NCBI RefSeq assembly: GCF_910594985.1
Contig: NZ_CAJVCE010000009.1
Location: 62,001 to 126,000 of the forward strand
Reading direction: 5' to 3'
Length of the DNA stretch: 64,000 nt
DNA from: Paenibacillus allorhizosphaerae
GTDB lineage: Bacteria > Bacillota > Bacilli > Paenibacillales > NBRC-103111
Both the position numbers and the translations under genes were made by a program. The notes below the pieces were generated by a model. The model did not search any database. It saw only the letters and a program-made list of their open reading frames with translations, and had not been told where the DNA came from. Below are positions 43,115-50,853 of this stretch, piece after piece (the stretch's first letter is position 1; every line of letters starts with the position of its first letter).

Positions 43115-43849
43115 ATGAATCCGGTCATCGATTTATTGAAAAGCCACCGGTCGATCCGTAAATTTACAGCGCGAGCGCTGTCCCCGGAGCAGATCGACGC
43201 CATTGTCACGTCCGCCCAAGCGGCTTCGACCTCGAGCAACGTCCAAGCTTACAGTATCATTGCCGTGACCGAGCCCGATATCAAATCGGAGGTTGCGAGA
43301 CTCGCCGGTTCGCTTGCTTACGTGGAACAGTCAGGCTTGTTTCTTGTTTTTTGCGCCGACCTCCATCGGATCAGGACGGCAACGGAACAACAAGGCGAGA
43401 TGTTCCATCAAAATGCGGAAAGCTTCATCGTCGCCACCGTCGACGCCGCCCTTGCCGCGCAAAATGCCGCCATTGCTGCGGAATCGATGGGCCTGGGCGT
43501 TTGCTATATCGGTTCGATCCGCAACGAGATCGAACACGTAAGCCGGCTGCTAAAGCTGCCGGAGCTCGTCTATCCGGTGTTCGGCCTGACGATCGGCGTG
43601 CCGGATCAAGAGCCGTCCTTTCGCCCGCGCCTGCCGAAACAAGCGGTCGTGCATCAAAACGCGTATCAACCGGACCGGATTGAGGCCGGCATTGAAGCCT
43701 ATGACGAAGTCATGCACGAATATTATAAAGTGCGTACCAACGGCAAAACGTTGACGAATTGGTCGAGCGGGATTGCCGATAAATACCGCAAGCCTGTTCG
43801 GGGGCACATGCGCTCGTTCCTTGAAGCGCAAGGCTTTCGGCTCGACTAG
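43115..43849 (+). CDS. Nitroreductase-family FMN oxidoreductase, NfrA1/NfsA type
   Basis: A 244-residue FMN-dependent NAD(P)H oxidoreductase of the NfsA/NfrA1 family. HRSIRKFTARALSPEQI at the N terminus is the FMN-binding opening; SAQAASTSSNVQAYSI, AALAAQNAAIAAESMGLGVC and RLPKQAVVHQNAY match B. subtilis NfrA1 block by block. It reduces nitro compounds, quinones or flavin and may provide thiol-stress relief. GGAGG lies 12 bases upstream of the ATG, slightly far. Upstream, 42862-43114 shows no gene. Confidence 0.87.
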   Translation: MNPVIDLLKSHRSIRKFTARALSPEQIDAIVTSAQAASTSSNVQAYSIIAVTEPDIKSEVARLAGSLAYVEQSGLFLVFCADLHRIRTATEQQGEMFHQNAESFIVATVDAALAAQNAAIAAESMGLGVCYIGSIRNEIEHVSRLLKLPELVYPVFGLTIGVPDQEPSFRPRLPKQAVVHQNAYQPDRIEAGIEAYDEVMHEYYKVRTNGKTLTNWSSGIADKYRKPVRGHMRSFLEAQGFRLD

Positions 43850-43912
43850 TCTTATACTGCTTAAGCGCACGCTTCACGAGCGGCAGGAACACGGACGATG
43901 CGAAGGGCTTCC

Positions 43913-44605
43913 TCACGTCCGCTTCTTGTCCGCGTGTTTCAGCGCTTCCCTAACGCTGAGCGGAGACAACTGGGTCTCCGCCACAAACCGCCGAACCGCC
44001 TCTTCATCCGTCTTCGAATATTCGCGCAGCGCCCAGCCGATCGCCTTCCGAATAAAAAATTCATCCGACTCCGATCGCCGCCGAATCAGCGCGAACAGCA
44101 GCTCCTTATCTGTCCGTGTCTTGTAACCGAGCTGGAACAAGATCGCCGTTCGCTGAAGCCAAATGTTGTCCGAGGCGATCCACCGCTCCGCTCTTTCCGG
44201 AATCAGCTCCGGAAAACGCGAGAGATGCAGCCCTACCAGCCTCGCTGCAATCAAATCGACCGTATCCCACCAAGATTTCGTAACGACCAGCTCCTCAAGC
44301 AGCACGATCTGTGCCCGATCCGCTTTCTTTGCCTGCCTTTCCAGCAGGCCCATCGCCGCATACTGAAATTCCCGTTCCGGGAGCCCCCACAGCCCCCGTA
44401 CGCAAGCTTCGAGCTCATCCTTTGCCGGCAGCCCGCGCTCCTTCCAATATTGCTTCTCAAGCGCAACGCGTTCGGGCGATTTGATTCCAAGAAAAGGGAA
44501 CTGATCCCGCATATACGCCTGCATCGGACCCGCTTGCCGCGGATTGGCATGCGTGCGCAGCAGTGCCTCGAGACCGGCCGCCGGCTCATAAATACGTGCT
44601 TCCAT
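43913..44605 (-). CDS. DNA alkylation repair enzyme, AlkD-like
   Basis: A 230-residue all-helical HEAT-like repeat protein of the AlkD family. Signatures: YMRDQFPFLGIKSPERV near residues 31-47, the WWDTVDLIAARLVG segment (about 112-125, where the tandem Trp and Asp contact the flipped or extruded lesion), and FFIRKAIGWALREYSKTDE near 183-201. AlkD excises N3- and N7-alkylated bases. It ends close to the convergent nitroreductase gene with 63 bp between. Confidence 0.9.
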   Translation of the reverse strand: MEARIYEPAAGLEALLRTHANPRQAGPMQAYMRDQFPFLGIKSPERVALEKQYWKERGLPAKDELEACVRGLWGLPEREFQYAAMGLLERQAKKADRAQIVLLEELVVTKSWWDTVDLIAARLVGLHLSRFPELIPERAERWIASDNIWLQRTAILFQLGYKTRTDKELLFALIRRRSESDEFFIRKAIGWALREYSKTDEEAVRRFVAETQLSPLSVREALKHADKKRT

Positions 44606-44830
44606 CCGCTTCGCCCCTTTTTGATTTCCGGTTTATTGAATCCGCATATACTCCTCTATTCGTCGCGTCCTTTCGTTTTCCTTTGCATATCCCTAGAATG
44701 AAAAAAACGCAGAAATCGCGAGCATCACCTAGAAAATGAAAGAATAATATTTTCAGAAAACGCCATGTTTCCATATGCTGTAACTTCGGATTGCCATATA
44801 TGCGAATACACAAAACGCTCCTTTTCCGAG

Positions 44831-44859
44831 TTGACTAGCGAACATACATTCGATATTCT
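44831..44859 (+). promoter_or_regulatory. Sigma-A promoter
   Basis: TTGACT (44831-44836) and TATTCT (44854-44859) separated by 17 bp, upstream of a small frame at 44914 and of the phosphotransferase gene at 45102. The rest of 44606-44830 shows no gene. Confidence 0.65.
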
Positions 44860-44913
44860 TCTTTCATGGGCATCCGCTCTCTATGAATGATTTCGGATAG
44901 GATGGTGTGAACA

Positions 44914-45105
44914 TTGAAACAAACTGGCATCCAATTAGACGGAACGGCATTCTGCATACGCTCATACGGCGATATCGTTTTGCAACAATATAACGAGCAC
45001 TCTTACGATAATCTGGGCGCTCAGCGCATGAATAATATCGCGAAGCCGCCCCACTCACGGACCGCTGGTCCGAAGCGGACGGGACAAAGGCGGGATGCGA
45101 ATTGA
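44914..45105 (+). CDS. Possible small upstream protein (63 residues)
   Basis: A TTG-started frame of 63 residues, directly behind a good promoter and overlapping the next start by four bases (TTGA). The protein (MKQTGIQLDGTAFCIRSYGD then VVLQQYNEHSYDNLG-like sequence and a basic tail) shows no known domain. It may be a genuine coupled leader gene or merely an untranslated leader. Confidence 0.35.
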   Translation: MKQTGIQLDGTAFCIRSYGDIVLQQYNEHSYDNLGAQRMNNIAKPPHSRTAGPKRTGQRRDAN

Positions 45106-46127
45106 CTTTGACTGCAGAAGCCCGCGTGATAGATGACCCTGCGGTGAGAGAGACGGTATTTGCGCATCTGTCGCGCGCATGGGGAGTCCGGATTACCGGC
45201 TACAAACCGAACTTTCTCGGGCTGCACAACAGAAAATGGATCGTACATACCGACGCCGGGGACCTCTTCGTCAAGTGCTACCACCCGAAGCGCTATTCGC
45301 TGCTTGATCCGAAGCGCCTTGAGAAAATCGAGCGTTCGCTGATGGTGCAGCAGTATTTGCACGAGAACGGTGTGCCATGCCCCGCAGTTAAGACCGGCGC
45401 GGACGGCAGACCCGTTTATCGCACGCCCGACGGCCATTTCTACGTTGTCATGCACTGTGCCGCGGGACGGACGGCGAAAGCCGGTACGGTAGATCCGCTC
45501 CGCATGTATCGGCTGGGTCAGGTGACCGGCCTGATGCATCGCCTGCTTGCCCGCTCCTCGCCGCAAACCGGGGCGGTAGAAGGCTGGAAGCCTTCCCTAC
45601 CGGTCATGAATGAGGAGTGGCGCAGCAATCTTAAGGCGGCACAGCAGCTGCCGAACCTCGACGCGCGCTTGCTCGCAGCGATGGAAGAGCACGGCCGTAT
45701 TTTATCCACAATCGATCTGTCGATATTCGATGGCCTCAAGCACGGATGGGCGCACTGGGATTATTGGGTCGATAACATCTTGTTTGATGAGGACCAGGTG
45801 TCAGGCCTGATCGACTTCGATACCGTTACATACGGCTACCCGGAGATCGATGTCGCCAGAGTGCTGCTATCCGCGGCGTTTGACGCAGAGGAAGGGGAGC
45901 TGCGCACGTATGCCGCGGAAGCGTTCCTGGACGGCTACAGGGAGCATCGCATCTTCCCTTACAACCGGCTGCCGCTGGCCTTCAAGCTGCTCTGGTGCCG
46001 TGAAGCGCACTGGTGGCTTAGAGGAACGATCAAAGAAAAGGACGAGCCGCCAAAACGGTTCGCCGAAGAAATGATTTGGTTGACGGCACAGTGGGAATAC
46101 CTGGAATCGCAATATGCCGATTGGTAA
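45102..46127 (+). CDS. Aminoglycoside phosphotransferase-family kinase-like protein
   Basis: A 341-residue protein with an APH/choline-kinase fold. The catalytic loop is HGWAHWDYWVDNILFD (about 222-237, with the usual HxDxxxxN changed to HWDYWVDN) and the metal-binding SGLIDFDTVTYGYPEIDVAR (DFG-like IDFD) follows. The N-lobe has DLFVKCYHPKR with the Lys. It would phosphorylate a small molecule or act as a spore-related kinase (CotS/YsxE-like proteins are similar). The TTG start overlaps the small upstream frame; AAAGGCGGG lies before it. Confidence 0.8.
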   Translation: MTLTAEARVIDDPAVRETVFAHLSRAWGVRITGYKPNFLGLHNRKWIVHTDAGDLFVKCYHPKRYSLLDPKRLEKIERSLMVQQYLHENGVPCPAVKTGADGRPVYRTPDGHFYVVMHCAAGRTAKAGTVDPLRMYRLGQVTGLMHRLLARSSPQTGAVEGWKPSLPVMNEEWRSNLKAAQQLPNLDARLLAAMEEHGRILSTIDLSIFDGLKHGWAHWDYWVDNILFDEDQVSGLIDFDTVTYGYPEIDVARVLLSAAFDAEEGELRTYAAEAFLDGYREHRIFPYNRLPLAFKLLWCREAHWWLRGTIKEKDEPPKRFAEEMIWLTAQWEYLESQYADW

Positions 46128-46217
46128 ACGGCTTCTTCCTAAAGGGGCTGAAGACGAAGCTCATATGTCAACATGCGAAGGACGGCGCTACGAATATACG
46201 GGGAATTCGCAAAAATA

Positions 46218-46249
46218 TTGTCCGTTCGGCAAAACAAATATAGTATAAT
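46218..46249 (+). promoter_or_regulatory. Probable promoter of the diguanylate cyclase gene
   Basis: TTGTCC at 46218-46223 and TAGTAT at 46241-46246, 17 bp apart; an overlapping TATAAT is at 46244-46249. Confidence 0.45.
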
Positions 46250-46339
46250 CGAAACTGACCATATGATCGGAGATGACCTTTGCGGCTTCAGGCCGCTACT
46301 CCCATTTTGCATAATTCAAGCTTCGCTGGAGGAATGCAC

Positions 46340-47641
46340 TTGTCCACAACCCCCGGTCCAAACCCGCCATCTAGCCTGGAAGACGAACTGCATTTTGCAT
46401 TAGGCATGGTAGAGGCGCTTACCAACAATGCTACGGTCGCTTTTGTCGTTTGCGACTTGCACCATCTCGTAAGCCATATCAACGGTACGTTCATCCGGTT
46501 ATTCGGCTGGTCGGAACAAGAGATTATCGGACAACCGAATCCGATCGTCCCTTCTTCGCTGTGGCCGGATTTCGCCGGACAATTGGCGACGCACGACTAC
46601 GCCGTTCCCAATGTCGAAACGCTGAGGCAGCGCAAGAACGGCTCGATATTCCCGGCGAGCGAGTCGGTCATGCCGATCCGGGATAAGGATGGCCAGGCCA
46701 TCGCTTATTGCTGTATCATCCGCGATATTTCCGCCCGCAAGCAGGCCGAGCTCGCACTTAAAATCAGCGAACAGCGATACAAATCGCTGTTCGAGCAAAA
46801 TCCGGACGTCGTCTTTTCCCTTGACCTGAACGGCGTATTTACAAGCGCAAACGCCTCCTTGCGTCGCATCTCGGGCTATCTTCCGCACGAGCTGATCGGC
46901 AAGCCGGTCATGGAGCTTGTGCAAATCGACAACGGCGACGAAGTGCGCAAACGATTCATTGACACGAAGGAGCAGGGCGAGCCTCAGTCGATTGAAACGA
47001 GCGTGCTGCACAAGAACGGCTCACAGTTGCACCTTCAAATCATTATGCTGCCGATTATGATCGATGAGGAAGTCGTCGGCGTCTATTGTATCGCCAAAGA
47101 CATCACCAAGCAGAAAGAAGCGGAGGCCACGATCCATTACTTGGCCTATCACGATACGCTTACCGGCCTGCCTAACCGCCGACGCTTCAATGAGGCGATC
47201 CAGCTTTCGGTCGAGAAAGCTTCCGTGGACGGCTCCAGGCTCGCCGTACTGCTGATCGATCTGGACAGCTTCAAACATATCAACGACAGTTATGGCCACG
47301 CGATCGGTGACCGGGTGCTGGAATCGGTGTCCACCCGCTTGAAAGCAAATGCCGTGAGCGGGTATATGGCCGCTCGGATGGGTGGCGACGAGTTTACGGT
47401 GCTGCTGACGGAAGTGCAAGATGAGGAGTCCGTACAGACGCTGGCCGCACGGCTGATCGATTCGCTATGTCTGCCGATACCGATCGGGCATCTGCAGCTG
47501 AGCGTTACTCCGAGTATCGGGGTTGCGATCTACCCGCAGCACGGAACCGATGCAGACACGCTGCTGCTGCATGCGGACACCGCGATGTACCGGGTGAAAA
47601 CCGGGGGAAAGAACGGCTACGGCATGTATACAGGAGCATAA
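46340..47641 (+). CDS. PAS-PAS-GGDEF diguanylate cyclase
   Basis: A 433-residue cytoplasmic signalling protein: PAS domain 1 (about 18-135), PAS domain 2 (about 145-260) and a GGDEF domain (about 265-430). The cyclase site is intact: HDTLTGLPNRRRF, the metal ligands in LIDLDSFKHINDSYGH, and GGDEF at about 348-352. The RxxD inhibitory site is absent. It should make c-di-GMP in response to a cue sensed by the PAS domains. The TTG at 46340 has GGAGG seven bases upstream; an ATG two codons earlier is too close. No transmembrane segment. Confidence 0.92.
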   Translation: MSTTPGPNPPSSLEDELHFALGMVEALTNNATVAFVVCDLHHLVSHINGTFIRLFGWSEQEIIGQPNPIVPSSLWPDFAGQLATHDYAVPNVETLRQRKNGSIFPASESVMPIRDKDGQAIAYCCIIRDISARKQAELALKISEQRYKSLFEQNPDVVFSLDLNGVFTSANASLRRISGYLPHELIGKPVMELVQIDNGDEVRKRFIDTKEQGEPQSIETSVLHKNGSQLHLQIIMLPIMIDEEVVGVYCIAKDITKQKEAEATIHYLAYHDTLTGLPNRRRFNEAIQLSVEKASVDGSRLAVLLIDLDSFKHINDSYGHAIGDRVLESVSTRLKANAVSGYMAARMGGDEFTVLLTEVQDEESVQTLAARLIDSLCLPIPIGHLQLSVTPSIGVAIYPQHGTDADTLLLHADTAMYRVKTGGKNGYGMYTGA

Positions 47642-47647
47642 ACACCG

Positions 47648-47672
47648 TCCGGCAATATGCCGGATTTTTTTG
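47648..47672 (+). terminator. Rho-independent terminator of the cyclase gene
   Basis: TCCGGC-AATAT-GCCGGA followed by seven T. Confidence 0.93.
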
Positions 47673-47767
47673 ATGAGGGGCTTTAACCGGGCGAAGCTTT
47701 GTTCAACCGAGGCGATACGGGCGAAACGTTTTCGTGCTTCCCTTCCGAATCCGTGGGGGCTGCGCAT

Positions 47768-48469
47768 TCATATTCGTTGGTGCAGCCAGTTCCAAATACT
47801 GGTCAGCGTGAGCTCCAAGTTGGAGAAGCCCTCACGGTTCACATAAGGCGATCTTCGCCGGAAGTAATCGGCGTGCTTGCCGATGATCGGCAGCCGCACA
47901 TGATGGGATGGCGCATACTTGCGCGCGTTCCACCAAGGCTGCCCGAACGATCCTCGCTCGAAGCCGCCCCAGTTGCCGATCAGCGTGGCCGGATCGCGCG
48001 CCGAGCGGATGTAAAGCGTCCGCTCCCGCAGCGGTTCCGGTACGGGGCATTTGGGAGATCCGATTTGCACAACCCGCAGCTGCGCGCTGTGCACCGTACC
48101 GGCCCGGCAGAGCAGCTCCGCCGCTTGAACGGCCGCGACACCTCCTCCGCTGTGTCCGATCAACAAGGCGAGGCCGCCGGAGTACGAACCCGCTACCGCA
48201 TCCGCCGCCAGCTTGCCGCCGATCGGCGCTAGCCTCGCTCTCCGCAGCGGGTACAGATCGTTGCGCATCTCCAGCAATTGATACAACAGCTTGCGGCTCC
48301 AATCGCCGTACGGAAAGAGCAGCTCCGTATGCCGAACATCCCAGCCGCCCAGGCGAAGGCGGACCGTAAGCTCGCTGCTGAAGTCTTCCATGAACGTAGG
48401 AGCCGTCGCAACGCCGGCCAGCGTGTAGATGTTTATTTTATTTTCCGGCAGGTCGGTACGTTTGCGCAT
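47768..48469 (-). CDS. Alpha/beta-hydrolase-like protein (lipase-type nucleophile)
   Basis: A 233-residue protein. LALLIGHSGGGVAAVQAAE (about 100-118) contains a GxSxG-like nucleophile elbow (GHSGG) after a hydrophobic strand, as in serine lipases and esterases. The catalytic Asp and His cannot be assigned; DPATLIGNWGG and SHHVRLPIIGKHADYF are candidates. There is no signal peptide. The start lies inside the end of the M48 gene (32-bp overlap), so the two are one operon. The substrate is unknown. Confidence 0.7.
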   Translation of the reverse strand: MRKRTDLPENKINIYTLAGVATAPTFMEDFSSELTVRLRLGGWDVRHTELLFPYGDWSRKLLYQLLEMRNDLYPLRRARLAPIGGKLAADAVAGSYSGGLALLIGHSGGGVAAVQAAELLCRAGTVHSAQLRVVQIGSPKCPVPEPLRERTLYIRSARDPATLIGNWGGFERGSFGQPWWNARKYAPSHHVRLPIIGKHADYFRRRSPYVNREGFSNLELTLTSIWNWLHQRI

Positions 48470-49709
48470 CGATAATCCTCTCCATGATGCTCGGATGAGT
48501 CGAGCGGAACAGCTTGACGAGCAGCGGCGGATTCACATCGCTTAATGAGGAAGCAGCCAGTTTCTGATACATCGTTACTGCATTGTCGCTGCTGCCAATC
48601 AGCTCGAAAGCGAATAAGTCCGCGGCATGCTCCGCTTGCCTGGAAACCGTATTGGCGACAGGCAGCGAAACGAACGTAAGCACGGATAAAATCAACAACA
48701 CGAGCGGGAATCCGGCCATGCTGCCGGCTTGCGGAATGCCGAGGCTTCGCCCCCACCGCTGTTGCACCCAGCGGTAAAGCCAGCTGCCGATCCAGATCAG
48801 GAAAAACGATGAGACGACCGCCCCGACCGCGCTCCATTCCAGGTGATGCATCACATAATGTCCCATTTCATGTGCCATAATGAGCAAAATTTCCGGTTCC
48901 ATCAGGCTTCGAAGCGTCGTATCCCACAGTACGATCCGCAAGCTTGACCCGATGCCGGTAACATAGGCGTTGAGCTCATTCGTTTTTTGCGACATATCGA
49001 CTTCATACACCCGATCCGCCGGGATGTCCGCCTTCGCCGCCAGATCCAAAATATGCCGCTCCAGCTTCGGATCGGACAGCCTTGTAAATTCATTGTACAG
49101 CGGATCGATCACAACCGGCTGAATATAGATCATGAACAAAGTGAAAGGAACCGACAGCAGCCACAGTTTGACCCACCAGCGGCCTCCGCGGCGAATGAAC
49201 CAGAAAGCAACCGCGGCAACAAGCAGCATGACCGCATAATTGACGCCGAAACCGACCGCCTTGTCCCTTAGCCAGCTCCACACCGTTTGCGTGGACAAGC
49301 CGTAGCTTCTTGAGAGCGAATAGCTCGTAATGCGGAGCGGAAGGAAGACCAGAAATACAATCAGATTGATCCACAGTACGTAGAGCGGAAACCGCAGAGA
49401 CACCGGCCGGACTGTCCGTTCCAATCGCTCCTGCCATCGCCCGGCGAAACCGGCGAGCAGCAGCACCAGATAGACCGCCCATTCCCAAGGGTAGCTGATG
49501 AAAAAAATCCAGTTGCGCGCTGCGGAAAGCGTCTGGCTCTGCTGCAGCTGCGCCTCGGATAAGTACGTAGCCGGGTCTGCCGCCGTTCCGCGGTACACAG
49601 TCGGCACCCCGCCCGTCGGAAATAAGCAAACGTAGAGGGCCATCAAGATGGCGTAAATGGCGAATACCATGAAGAAAATTCGTAAAAGCTTGCGCTGAGC
49701 GTCGGACAT
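48438..49709 (-). CDS. Membrane M48 metallopeptidase (Ste24/CAAX-type)
   Basis: A 423-residue membrane protease. Several membrane helices fill the first 200 residues and two more follow. The zinc motif is HEMGH at about 280-284 and the third ligand is in EHAADLFAFEL near 363. The length and the helix plan match eukaryotic-type Ste24 proteases and their bacterial relatives, which cleave membrane or lipid-modified proteins from within the membrane. GGAGGAAACAAGCGGT precedes the ATG. It overlaps the following lipase-like gene, suggesting a shared task in envelope lipid or lipoprotein handling (inference). Confidence 0.93.
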   Translation of the reverse strand: MSDAQRKLLRIFFMVFAIYAILMALYVCLFPTGGVPTVYRGTAADPATYLSEAQLQQSQTLSAARNWIFFISYPWEWAVYLVLLLAGFAGRWQERLERTVRPVSLRFPLYVLWINLIVFLVFLPLRITSYSLSRSYGLSTQTVWSWLRDKAVGFGVNYAVMLLVAAVAFWFIRRGGRWWVKLWLLSVPFTLFMIYIQPVVIDPLYNEFTRLSDPKLERHILDLAAKADIPADRVYEVDMSQKTNELNAYVTGIGSSLRIVLWDTTLRSLMEPEILLIMAHEMGHYVMHHLEWSAVGAVVSSFFLIWIGSWLYRWVQQRWGRSLGIPQAGSMAGFPLVLLILSVLTFVSLPVANTVSRQAEHAADLFAFELIGSSDNAVTMYQKLAASSLSDVNPPLLVKLFRSTHPSIMERIIDAQTYRPAGK

Positions 49710-49893
49710 ACCGCTTGTTTCCTCCCGGCTGCATTATCGTTATTTCCATTATATTGCTTCCCGTCCCAAATGAGAAATAAACGATCCGGCCGAAAGAAGG
49801 CCGTGTCGACTTTTTGTAATTCTCAAGTAACTTTCATCTCCTGTCTATCGTCTGTATAATGAAAATAGACAACAACAGGATAGGAATGATACG

Positions 49894-50793
49894 ATGCTGA
49901 ACTTGAATCAACCATGGAAATTGGCCGCTGTCGTCGCGTTAAGCGGCGCGCTTCTGCTGACGGCCGGGTGCGGCGGCGACAAAAAGCCCGAACCGGCAGC
50001 CGCCGATCCGGGGAAGGCGACAACGACGACGCCAGTGACGACGCCAGGCACGGATGCCGCTGCAAAGCCGGGATCGGATACCGGAAAAAACGGCGGAACG
50101 TCCAGTCAGACGCCGGCAACCCAACCATCGCAGCCTACGACGCAGCAGCCCCCGACACAGGGTGCCGGACCGAAAAGCAATACGGCCATTCAAGTTGTCG
50201 CCAATCCGACCGATAATGCGGTGATGGTCAACAAAACGTACAAACTGCCGGACAACTATAAACCGACGGACTTAGTGGAGCCCGACGTTCCTTTTACGTT
50301 CAAGGAGCATTTGGAAAAGCGCAAAATGCGCAAGGAAGCCGCTGCCGCGCTGGAGAAGCTATTTGCGGCCGCAAAGAAAGACGGTTTGCCGCTCGCCGGC
50401 GTGTCCGCCTACCGCTCTCACGAAACGCAAACGACGCTATATAATAATTATGTCAAGAAGGACGGCGAGGAAGCCGCGAACAAATACAGCGCGAAGCCGG
50501 GCCATAGCGAGCATGAGACGGGGCTGGCCATCGACGTTTCCGGTTCCACCGGCAAATGCGCAGCCACCGATTGCTTCGCGGATACGAAGGAAGCGAAGTG
50601 GCTTGACCAGCACGCACCGGAATACGGCTTCATCATCCGCTATCCGAAAGGCAAAGAAGCGATTACCGGCTACCAGTATGAGCCATGGCATCTGCGGTAC
50701 GTCGGTACGGAAACGGCCAAGGACATCGCCAAAAAAGGCGTAACGTTCGAGGAATATATGGGCAGTTCCGTCCCCGTAAGCAAACCGAAATGA
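49894..50793 (+). CDS. D,D-carboxypeptidase lipoprotein, VanY/LdcB type (M15B)
   Basis: A 299-residue lipoprotein. The signal peptide ends in LLTAGC (Cys at about 26), followed by a Pro/Thr/Ala-rich linker (about 30-105) and an M15B peptidase domain. Zinc signatures are GHSEHETGLAIDV (H...H...D pattern) and the closing YEPWHLRYVG with the third His. It trims the D-Ala-D-Ala (or L,D) end of wall peptides on the outer membrane face. A TATAAT -10 lies at 49855-49860. No van resistance genes are near, so a housekeeping role in wall remodelling is likelier than resistance. Confidence 0.93.
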   Translation: MLNLNQPWKLAAVVALSGALLLTAGCGGDKKPEPAAADPGKATTTTPVTTPGTDAAAKPGSDTGKNGGTSSQTPATQPSQPTTQQPPTQGAGPKSNTAIQVVANPTDNAVMVNKTYKLPDNYKPTDLVEPDVPFTFKEHLEKRKMRKEAAAALEKLFAAAKKDGLPLAGVSAYRSHETQTTLYNNYVKKDGEEAANKYSAKPGHSEHETGLAIDVSGSTGKCAATDCFADTKEAKWLDQHAPEYGFIIRYPKGKEAITGYQYEPWHLRYVGTETAKDIAKKGVTFEEYMGSSVPVSKPK

Positions 50794-50810
50794 GACCTTT
50801 GCAAATGCGA

Positions 50811-50847
50811 CAGACTTCGGCACGAACCCGCCCGAAGTCTGTTTTTC
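50811..50847 (+). terminator. Rho-independent terminator of the VanY-type gene
   Basis: CAGACTTCGG and CCGAAGTCTG form a ten-pair perfect stem around 11 bases, followed by five T. Confidence 0.93.
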
Positions 50848-50853
50848 TTTTTC

